A DNA stretch of 18,988 bases, taken from assembly GCA_032128395.1 (NCBI GenBank), contig JAQBGV010000244.1, positions 1 to 18,988 of the forward strand, given 5' to 3'. A program made the translations under genes and the position numbers. The DNA is from JAQBGV01 sp032128395 (GTDB lineage Bacteria > Planctomycetota > UBA8108 > UBA1146). The notes beneath the pieces are model-generated. The model made no database searches, was not told the DNA's origin, and saw only the letters and a program-made list of their open reading frames with translations. Below, piece by piece: positions 1-6,867 of this stretch. Numbering within the stretch: position 1 is the first letter of the stretch; each line of letters opens with the position of its first letter.

Positions 1-354
1 GCCGACGAGACCGACACCCAGTCGCTTGGTCGCCCCGCTAGTCATGCGTCATGTCTGTCTCGTGCAGGATAGCCGCCCAGCGAAAAATGCTCAGCGGGGC
101 TGGAGCAAAGCGGAATCCTCCACTGTAGCCAGTGCCCACGATGATGCCCCTTCCTTCCCGCCGCCTCCAGCACCTGCCTCACCTTCTGGATCGGATGATC
201 GAGGATATGCGCATTCGCAACCATAGCGAGGCGTGGTCCACGCCGCGGCAGAGTTCAACATGCCCGGATGATCTCCAGTACGCGAAGTTCCCCCTTCGTC
301 AAACCACGTGCCACTTCGTGCACCTAGCTTTGGAAAAACGCCTAGAGTGACCGT
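1..354. other. Left-edge gene-free stretch
   Basis: No convincing gene is visible here. Open frames on both strands are short, overlap each other and match no family I know. The only structured element is the first copy of a 45-bp direct repeat (77-121). The stretch lies downstream of the minus-strand GGCT-like gene, and I see no clear terminator hairpin. It looks like degraded accessory DNA at the edge of the conserved origin block. Confidence 0.5.
77..121. repeat. 45-bp direct repeat, copy 1
   Basis: This segment matches 790-834 in the same orientation at 40 of 45 positions by hand alignment. The best-conserved core begins tgctcagcggggctggagc. The two copies are 713 bp apart and bracket the GGCT-like gene. 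Copy 2 lies just upstream of an IS110-type transposase start, so the repeat may derive from the non-coding left end of that element; this is inference. Confidence 0.7.
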
Positions 355-768
355 CTACGATATTGACTCTATGTAATCCGGCGGGAAGTCGAGCTTTCCA
401 AGAACCGCCCGAAGCTCCCCAGCATATTCGGGATTTTCCTCATGGCGACCTGGTTTCTCCCTGAGGTTGTAACAGAGAGCAGGGAGACGCTGGCCTTCGA
501 GCGTGGTGGCGAGCACGGCCTCGGGACAATACTCTCGCAGACCTGGCGATGAGTAGAGCCGTTCAAGGTCCTCATGGGTCAGAGCGTAAACAACGCCGTA
601 CGAGCGCGCACCTTCGCTCGGAACCAGGGTCGAACGGCGGCCGATGCATAGCTCAAAGTCGTCGACATAGGCCTTTCGAGGATGGATCGCTGTCACGCAT
701 TGGCCGTTGAGGACATCGCCATCCATGAAGAGACCGTAGAAGAATCCATCAACTCTACGTTTGCCCAT
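355..768 (-). CDS. Gamma-glutamylcyclotransferase-like (AIG2/GGCT fold) protein
   Basis: This 137-residue protein has the length and pattern of small gamma-glutamylcyclotransferase-like proteins. An N-terminal strand with the Tyr-Gly substrate loop (residues 10-12, Phe-Tyr-Gly) is followed by 'SYGVVYALTHEDLERLY' near residues 56-72 and a C-terminal 'ALCYNL' near 97-102. Known family members release 5-oxoproline from gamma-glutamyl substrates. The acidic catalytic residue of classical GGCT, normally just after the Leu-rich helix, is not obvious: this protein has Tyr-Ser-Ser-Pro there, as do some uncharacterised homologues, so activity is uncertain. The ATG is preceded by gaggga about 8 nt upstream, which supports this start. 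The gene stands alone between two direct repeats and beside an IS110 fragment, so it may be transferred accessory DNA. The fold is fairly sure, the reaction is not. Confidence 0.75.
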   Translation of the reverse strand: MGKRRVDGFFYGLFMDGDVLNGQCVTAIHPRKAYVDDFELCIGRRSTLVPSEGARSYGVVYALTHEDLERLYSSPGLREYCPEAVLATTLEGQRLPALCYNLREKPGRHEENPEYAGELRAVLGKLDFPPDYIESIS

Positions 769-789
769 CAGATCATTCCCTCAGGCACG

Positions 790-834
790 CCAACGGAAGA
801 TGCTCAGCGGGGCTGGAGCGAAGCGGAAACCTCC
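790..834. repeat. 45-bp direct repeat, copy 2
   Basis: This is the partner of 77-121, with 40 of 45 positions identical. It lies 22 bp upstream of the GGCT-like start codon on the minus strand, and about 40 bp upstream of the plus-strand IS110 transposase fragment. That is where the non-coding left end of an IS110-group element would be. The segment could also carry promoter elements for the GGCT-like gene, but I could not identify any with confidence. Confidence 0.7.
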
Positions 835-853
835 GCGCTGCAGCTGCCGGATA

Positions 854-881
854 CTCATCGAGGACTCAGACCCTCGATGAG
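854..881. repeat. 10-bp perfect inverted repeat at the IS110 fragment start
   Basis: The arms ctcatcgagg (854-863) and cctcgatgag (872-881) are perfectly complementary with an 8-nt loop. The second arm contains the ATG (877-879) of the transposase fragment. IS110-group elements are known to encode a structured bridge RNA in the non-coding DNA before the transposase. This dyad could be part of such an RNA or a translation-limiting hairpin; both readings are inference. Confidence 0.6.
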
Positions 882-1020
882 GTCTTGCGACACATCTCAC
901 GCGTTCTACTGCGGCATCGACCTGCACGCAAGAATGCTCTACCTCTGCGCCCTCGACGCCGAAGGCGAGAAGCGACTTCACCGGCCGATTCCGGCTTCCC
1001 CGGACGCGCTCCTCCCCGCC
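877..1020 (+). pseudogene. Truncated IS110-family transposase, N-terminal fragment
   Basis: About 48 codons read as the beginning of an IS110-family (DEDD/RuvC-like) transposase. 'FYCGIDLHARMLYLCALD' carries the first catalytic Asp in the Gly-Ile-Asp-Leu-His block, followed by 'GEKRLHRPI' and 'ASPDALL', as in intact family members. After about position 1020 the frame stays open to 1125 but no longer resembles the family. The rest of the RuvC domain and the whole C-terminal serine domain of a roughly 320-400-residue enzyme are missing. I call it a non-functional relic. It lies between the GGCT-like gene and the 3' end of the nitrilase gene and marks the left boundary of the conserved block. 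The 3' limit given is where similarity fades, not a measured junction. Confidence 0.7.
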
Positions 1021-1092
1021 GCCGGACACGCTACCCTGCGTCAACTTCGGCCCCTGTCCCTGATGCAGCGGCATGAACTCCTGAGTCGCGCT

Positions 1093-1911
<819 letters not shown>

Positions 1912-1919
1912 CGCTCCAC

Positions 1920-2594
1920 TCAACTCTCGAGCCCACCGAGGAACGAGGTGAGCTGGTCGCCGATGAAGCGCTCGACCTCTTCGAGCTCTTTCCCGACCTG
2001 CGCGTGGTCGAGGCTCTGCACCGGCACCTTGAAGGTCGCGATGTCCTCGAGGAAGAGCGAGCTCGGGTCGCGGAGATAGGTCTCGACCCGCACCCGGTGC
2101 GCACCGTCCTGCGGGGTGCGAGATGGAAGGTCGAGCCGCAGCCCGACCATCTGCGCCGGGCGTCCGAAGACTTGGAGCTGTTCGGGACCGATCCGGAAGA
2201 CCGCACGCTGGAGGAATCCGGGGGCGCGCTCCCCCGACGAAATCTGTGCGACCGCGCGCTGCGTGACGGTCCGAGCGATGAGGAGTGGCACGCCGAGCTT
2301 CGGGGCGATGACCTTCAGCGCCGCTTCTATTCGGCGGGAGAAGTGCTCGAGACCGGTGCGAGTCCGCTCCTCGTGGAAGATGATGCGGTCGCGCGACAGG
2401 GTCAGACGCGAAATCGCGCCCCCTTCGGTCTCGATGCTCTCGAGCCGCGCGCCTCCCGGTTGGCGGATGAAGTTGTCGTATCCGCACGAGGTCGAGATCT
2501 GGCTGTAGACCTCTCGGAGCGCCTCCGGCGTGTGCTGAACCGGCAGGTGGAGGAACTCGACGATCCTCGAGATCGTGCTTGCGTCGCCGATCAC
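1920..2594 (-). CDS. Uncharacterised 224-residue protein of the XPB operon
   Basis: I do not recognise this protein. The GTG start at 2594 overlaps the stop of the upstream helicase-associated gene in a GTGA arrangement, with ggagag about 6 nt before it. That supports this start over the longer open frame and indicates translational coupling. The product is soluble-looking, mixed alpha/beta and mildly acidic, with no signal peptide or membrane segment. It has a central charged region ('SRDRIIFHEERTRTG'), a later segment 'VETYLRDPSSLFLEDIATF', and an amphipathic C-terminal helix ('VGKELEEVERFIGDQL'). The strand-rich second half with 'YLRDPSSLF' faintly recalls TIGR04255-type proteins of unknown function; I hold that loosely. 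Its position between an XPB-partner gene and an amidase is the only functional clue. Confidence 0.75.
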   Translation of the reverse strand: MIGDASTISRIVEFLHLPVQHTPEALREVYSQISTSCGYDNFIRQPGGARLESIETEGGAISRLTLSRDRIIFHEERTRTGLEHFSRRIEAALKVIAPKLGVPLLIARTVTQRAVAQISSGERAPGFLQRAVFRIGPEQLQVFGRPAQMVGLRLDLPSRTPQDGAHRVRVETYLRDPSSLFLEDIATFKVPVQSLDHAQVGKELEEVERFIGDQLTSFLGGLES

Positions 2595-4609
2595 GCTCGT
2601 CTCTCCGATCGCAACTCGAGGGCCTTGCCGTGTTCTTCGCGCACCAACCAACCGCGCTCCCGGAGCAGGGTGAGCACCGCGGCGGAGTCGCCATCGAGAC
2701 CGACCGCGCCGGGGCCGGAGATCACCAGTGTGCCATCCGGGCACGTCTGGTAGGAACAATCCGCCTCCGCGAGCAGGGTGCACACCTCTTCCGCGCGCTC
2801 GGGGCGCAGCCCCCCGAGCAAGATCGCCGGCTTTGCGATCACCCAGTCGAGGTCGCGACCCCAGTCGCGCACCGCCACCCGAACCGATTCAGGAAGCGGA
2901 TGGGTGGACGAGCGCTCGAGGATCCCGATCACGTCATCCCCCGACAATCCGCTGTGGATCCCCCGGCGCATGCTCTCGCGGTCGACCCGGTAGCGGCGGA
3001 CCCGCTCCGCGGAGTGCCGCTGGCCGAAGCGTGCGAGTTCGAGCTCGAGGCGCATCCCCCGCAGACCCTCCGAGAAGAGCACGATCTCGAAGTCCGGATT
3101 GACGAGAATTCGACACTCCCGCGGCTCGCGCGGGATCCCGAGGAGCTCCTTGCCGAGAGAAGTGAGCCGGAACGCGGCGATCCGCGCCTCGATCAGGCCG
3201 AGCTCGCAGATCCCGAGGAGGAGCAGCCGGTTCACGACCCAGTAGAGGAGATCGGACCCGAGGCGATGGAACGTCGACCACAACTTCTCGCGCGAGAAGT
3301 TCTCCTCGCGGCGCCCCCGGAGGGCGGTCCGGACTTCGCGCTCCTCGAGCTCGAGCACGTAGGTCGACACCGCGATCGCGACCAGCGCATCGAGGGAGAC
3401 CCAACCCTCCGGCGTCTCCTCGACGAGCCGGTCGAGCAGGATGCGGCGGAGTGCTTCCTGGTGGAAGCTCCACCGTTCCCCCTGGCTCTCATCGAGGAAC
3501 TTGCCGAGGAGGATCTCGACCTGACGCACGAGATCGAGCTTTCGCCAGCTCCGCAGGCGCTCGTCGTGCACGCGGAGATGATCGGCGAAATTCTCGACGA
3601 TTCCGAGTCGCAAGCACATCAGCAGGGCGCGCTGGACCGGATCACCGTCGAGATGGTCGGCGAGCCGCGTCAGGTACAGCTCTCCGCGCAAAGACTCGGC
3701 GAGTCGCTTCGGAACACGCCCCCCCCGGGTCAACCGGGCGGGCTCGGCCTCGATCCGACTCGCGATGCGTTCGATGTCGATCGTCAGATCGACCCCCGTT
3801 TCGAGTTCGAGATCCGGGGTCTCTCCGGCCCTGAGTTCGGCCCGCGCCCGCCGCTGGATCCACTCCTGGAAGATCACCAGCGACGGCGGTCGGGTCACGA
3901 TCCCGAAGTCCTGCAGGGAGACGGTACCGATCGTCCCGATCCCGCCATCTTCGAGTGCCTGCCGCCACTGGGGGCGCGCGAGCGTCCCCCCGGCCAAGAG
4001 CGACGCGACCCCCGGGGTCTCATCGTCGGCGAGGCCGCGATGGGCCACGGCGATCCGGACCAGGGCGGCGAGGGTCGCATCTTCGAGAGCACAGGTGCGC
4101 TCCTCGAGCCCGGTCCCCTCGAAGTCGATCTCGAACGGGAGACGCTTCTGGCTGAGCTGGTCCGCGGGTGAGACGGGAATTCCTTCGACCTCGAGAACAC
4201 GGGCGAGGTGCTCGGCGAGTTCTTCGGGAACGGTGAGCAGTTCGCGACCGGGGGTCCGGCCGCGTCCGATCGCACGTCGGCGTTCGAGGAAACCCCGCTC
4301 GACGAGCATCCGGGAGGAACTCTCCGCCTCGATCCGCGAGATTCCCCGCACCTCGAGTCGGCCGACGAGGCTGCGGGTTTCGAGGGTGTTGTCCGGGACC
4401 TGCAGGAGGGTCACGATCAGCTCGCGCTGGACCCGGTTGAGGCGCGCGACGCGTTCCTCGATCCCACACCCGCGCTGGAGTGCGGCGATGACGCGCACCT
4501 GGAGCTCTTGTCGAGAGGTCTGAACCGATTCGCCGGGGAGCCAGAACTGGTGGATCGTCTGGATCTCCGCCTTGCGCAGTCGGTGCAGGAACTGCTCGAC
4601 AGTGCTCAT
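2591..4609 (-). CDS. Helicase-associated protein with XPB/Ssl2-like (PF13625-type) domain
   Basis: This is a 672-residue protein without Walker motifs. Residues about 501-581 ('ILVNPDFEIVLFSEG' ... 'YRVDRESMRRGIHSGLS' ... 'ILERSSTHPLPESVR') match the XPB/Ssl2-like 'helicase-associated' domain. The same domain type forms the N-terminus of the adjacent XPB helicase. The rest is helical with winged-helix-like stretches, for instance 'LNRVQRELIVTLLQVPDN' near the N-terminus. Actinobacteria have a comparable pair next to ercc3 (XPB); by analogy this is probably a DNA-binding partner or regulator of the helicase. The ATG at 4609 overlaps the helicase stop (ATGA), and its own stop overlaps the next start (GTGA). 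Such tight coupling suggests stoichiometric expression. The Shine-Dalgarno is weak, which fits re-initiation. The domain call is good; the precise role is inferred. Confidence 0.85.
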   Translation of the reverse strand: MSTVEQFLHRLRKAEIQTIHQFWLPGESVQTSRQELQVRVIAALQRGCGIEERVARLNRVQRELIVTLLQVPDNTLETRSLVGRLEVRGISRIEAESSSRMLVERGFLERRRAIGRGRTPGRELLTVPEELAEHLARVLEVEGIPVSPADQLSQKRLPFEIDFEGTGLEERTCALEDATLAALVRIAVAHRGLADDETPGVASLLAGGTLARPQWRQALEDGGIGTIGTVSLQDFGIVTRPPSLVIFQEWIQRRARAELRAGETPDLELETGVDLTIDIERIASRIEAEPARLTRGGRVPKRLAESLRGELYLTRLADHLDGDPVQRALLMCLRLGIVENFADHLRVHDERLRSWRKLDLVRQVEILLGKFLDESQGERWSFHQEALRRILLDRLVEETPEGWVSLDALVAIAVSTYVLELEEREVRTALRGRREENFSREKLWSTFHRLGSDLLYWVVNRLLLLGICELGLIEARIAAFRLTSLGKELLGIPREPRECRILVNPDFEIVLFSEGLRGMRLELELARFGQRHSAERVRRYRVDRESMRRGIHSGLSGDDVIGILERSSTHPLPESVRVAVRDWGRDLDWVIAKPAILLGGLRPERAEEVCTLLAEADCSYQTCPDGTLVISGPGAVGLDGDSAAVLTLLRERGWLVREEHGKALELRSERRA

Positions 4610-6345
4610 ATGCTCACGCCTGCCCCCTGCTCGATCACGTCGTACTGGTACCCCTGCTCCATCAGGAATCGCTGGCGGCGCGCCGCGAAGTCCTGGTCGC
4701 GGGTGTCACGAGTGACGAGTGAGTAGAACGTGGCGGAGCGGCCGTCGGACTTCGGCCGAAGCACTCGGCCGAGCCGCTGGGCCTCTTCCTGACGCGATCC
4801 GAAGGTTCCCGAGACCTGGATCGCCACCGAAGCGTCGGGGAGATCGACCGCGAAGTTCCCGACCTTGCTGACGATGAGCACCGGGATCGTGCCGACTCGG
4901 AACATGCCATAGAGGCGATCTCGCTCTTCCTGCGGCGTGTGCCCGGTGATCAGGGGCGCCCCGGTCTCGTGGGCGATACGGCGCAGTTGCCGGAGGTACT
5001 GACCGATGATCAGCACCCGGTCGCCCTCGTGCTTCTTCAGCAATTCCACGAGGTACTCGAGCTTCCCAGGGTTCTCGGAGGAGATCCGGAACCGATGCCG
5101 CCGGTCCGCGGCAGCGTAGTCTTCGCGTCGATCCCGAGGAAGGTCGATCCGGACCTCGACGCAGCGGACGCTGGCGATGAATCCTTCGCGCTCGAGGTCA
5201 CGCCAGGGAAGGTCGTAGATCCGCGGGCCGATCAGGGTGAAGACTTCGTCCTCCCGACCGTCCTCGCGCACCAGCGTCGCGGTCAGTCCGAGGCGCCGGC
5301 GCGCCTGGATCCCCGCGGTGAAGCGGAACACCGGGGCGGGGAGCAGATGCACCTCGTCGTAGATGATCAGCCCCCAGTCGTGCTCCGCAAATAGATCGAG
5401 GTGCGTGAAGTCGTCGGTCTTCGAGCGGCGGTGCGACATGATCTGGTAGGTCGCGATCGTCACCGGGGCGATCGTCTTCTCCTGGCCGGAGTACTCGCCG
5501 ATCGCCTCCGGGGGGAGTTCGGTCTTGTCGAGGAGCTCCTGCTTCCACTGCCTCACCGCGGTGATGTTCGGGGAGAGGATCAGGGTCTGGGTCGCGAGTC
5601 TGCTCATCAGCCCGATCCCGACCACGGTCTTCCCGGCCCCGCACGGGAGCACCACCACCCCGGAGCCGCCTCCTCCCCCTTGGTCGGCGAAGAACGCCTC
5701 GATCGCCTCGGTCTGGTAGCGGCGGAGTTCGCAGTTGCGCAGCTCGACCGTGAGTTTCGCCCCCGCTTCGAATCCCGCCCGATCGATCAGCGGGTATCCG
5801 ACCTTGATGAAGACGACCTTCAGGACCCCTCGGTGGTCGGGGTGGATCCGGAAGCTGCCATCCTCGCGGCGCTCTTTCAGATACGGCTCGAGAGTGCGCC
5901 GGGTCGCGAGCGACTCGAGGACATCGTCGCCGCTGCGACTCGCTCTCAGGATCAGGTCATCGCCCTCGCGGACGAGCTCGACCCTCCCGAACTTGTCGAG
6001 GGACGCCCGGACCTTGTCGATCAGCTGCTTCGGGACGGGATAGCGGGCGTTCTCCTCGAGCAGAGTGAGGATGCGCTGCTCGCTCCAACCCGCCTGCGCG
6101 GCGTTCCAGAGGCTGATCGGGGTGATGCGGTACTCGTGGAAGTACTCCGGTGACTTCTCGAGGTGGGCGAAGGCGGAGAGCTCGTGGCGGAGCCGCTGGG
6201 CCGAGGCGTTGTGGACCTCGAGCAAGAGGGTGCCATCGCTCTGGACGACCAGCGACCTGGCGTCCGAGCTGATGTACTTCGAGCTGCCGCTATCCGGGCT
6301 CCCGCTATCCGAGCTCCCGCTATCTGGGCTCATCGGCGCGCACAT
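4606..6345 (-). CDS. XPB/ERCC3-type DNA helicase (superfamily 2)
   Basis: This is a 3'-5' DNA helicase/translocase related to eukaryotic XPB and actinobacterial Ercc3. With the start at 6345 it has 579 residues. An XPB/Ssl2-like N-terminal domain spans about 30-130 ('LLEVHNASAQRLRHELSAFA', 'ITPISLWNAAQAGWS', 'ARYPVPKQLIDKV'). Walker A 'PCGAGKT' lies at about 234-240 and Walker B Asp-Glu-Val-His at 330-333. Motif III is Thr-Ala-Thr at 355-357, followed by the XPB RED motif (Arg-Glu-Asp, 360-362), and motif VI 'QRLGRVLR' is at 523-530. Thus all catalytic parts are present. The frame is open for another 151 codons upstream, but they look like Arg/Gly-rich translated spacer, so I start at ATG 6345; ATG 6333 is equally possible and neither has a clear ribosome site. 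The first 22 residues contain a Ser-Pro-Asp-Ser-Gly repeat. The gene heads a four-gene operon. Confidence 0.93.
   Translation of the reverse strand: MCAPMSPDSGSSDSGSPDSGSSKYISSDARSLVVQSDGTLLLEVHNASAQRLRHELSAFAHLEKSPEYFHEYRITPISLWNAAQAGWSEQRILTLLEENARYPVPKQLIDKVRASLDKFGRVELVREGDDLILRASRSGDDVLESLATRRTLEPYLKERREDGSFRIHPDHRGVLKVVFIKVGYPLIDRAGFEAGAKLTVELRNCELRRYQTEAIEAFFADQGGGGGSGVVVLPCGAGKTVVGIGLMSRLATQTLILSPNITAVRQWKQELLDKTELPPEAIGEYSGQEKTIAPVTIATYQIMSHRRSKTDDFTHLDLFAEHDWGLIIYDEVHLLPAPVFRFTAGIQARRRLGLTATLVREDGREDEVFTLIGPRIYDLPWRDLEREGFIASVRCVEVRIDLPRDRREDYAAADRRHRFRISSENPGKLEYLVELLKKHEGDRVLIIGQYLRQLRRIAHETGAPLITGHTPQEERDRLYGMFRVGTIPVLIVSKVGNFAVDLPDASVAIQVSGTFGSRQEEAQRLGRVLRPKSDGRSATFYSLVTRDTRDQDFAARRQRFLMEQGYQYDVIEQGAGVSI
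6289..6330. repeat. 15-bp tandem repeat in the helicase N-terminus
   Basis: Three near-identical 15-bp units (6289-6303, 6304-6318, and 6319-6330 without its last three bases) begin gctatc. The first two differ at one base. Translated on the minus strand they give the repeated Asp-Ser-Gly-Ser-Pro/Ser pattern at the start of the XPB-type helicase. The period is a multiple of three, so copy-number change would preserve the frame. Confidence 0.75.
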
Positions 6346-6867
6346 CCCGACGGGGGGCAGAGGGAGCGCAAGGCTCCGACCCGTTCGACTGCCGGGGGAT
6401 CTCACTCCTTGGTGTTCCCCTTGCGGCGGCCGTCCGGTCTCCGGCCTCTCCCGAAGAAGTTGTTGGTCTGTCGGGGTCGCGGCTGCTCGCCCGCCTGGGC
6501 GCGCCACGCATCCCCCGTCTCGTTCCCCTAAAGACGAGTTCCCGCTTCGCCCGCAGCACCGTCCACCTCGGTGGCGTGCTCTACGAAGCGGTGTCGAACC
6601 GCGGTCGAATCGCTGCGGTGTCGCAGTTTCGCAAGTTCGGCGCCGCAACTCGAAACTCAGCTCGAAAGGCCAGCTCGAAGACCCCATCGAGCTCGGCCAA
6701 GACCCCCCATGACTCACACCGACGGTCCACGCGGTTCCGAACCGAGCGGTACCCAACCAGTGTAATGCCATCAACACGATGGGAGGACAAGCGCTCATCG
6801 GCGAGAAACGGCGCGGGAAATCGGCGGATGCGTCGATGAGGACCGGGTCGTACGACGCAGGTGCCGA
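6346..6867. other. Gene-free spacer between gyrA and the helicase operon
   Basis: About 520 bp follow the gyrA stop and precede the helicase start. Open frames exist on both strands, as expected at this GC content, but none has a family match or a good start region. I see only a weak dyad (ctcgt/acgag near 6523-6542). I found no strong intrinsic terminator for gyrA and no unambiguous promoter, though the spacer must presumably contain the helicase operon promoter. The in-frame extension of the helicase frame covers most of it. Confidence 0.5.

Noticed and set aside
132..350. Short plus-strand frame in the left edge
   Set aside because: No recognisable family or ribosome site, and it overlaps an equally unconvincing minus-strand frame.
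77..834. Integron-type gene cassette with attC sites around the GGCT-like gene
   Set aside because: The repeats lack the paired RYYYAAC/GTTRRRY core sites and the imperfect palindrome of attC; no integrase is seen.
1912..2694. In-frame upstream extension of the nitrilase gene to 533 codons
   Set aside because: The extension overlaps the 224-residue gene, is Arg/Pro-rich and unlike nitrilases. Family similarity begins right after GTG 1911.
6346..6798. In-frame upstream extension of the helicase by 151 codons
   Set aside because: Arg/Gly/Ser-rich translation without family similarity; more likely an untranslated spacer that stays open by chance in high GC. Not fully excluded.
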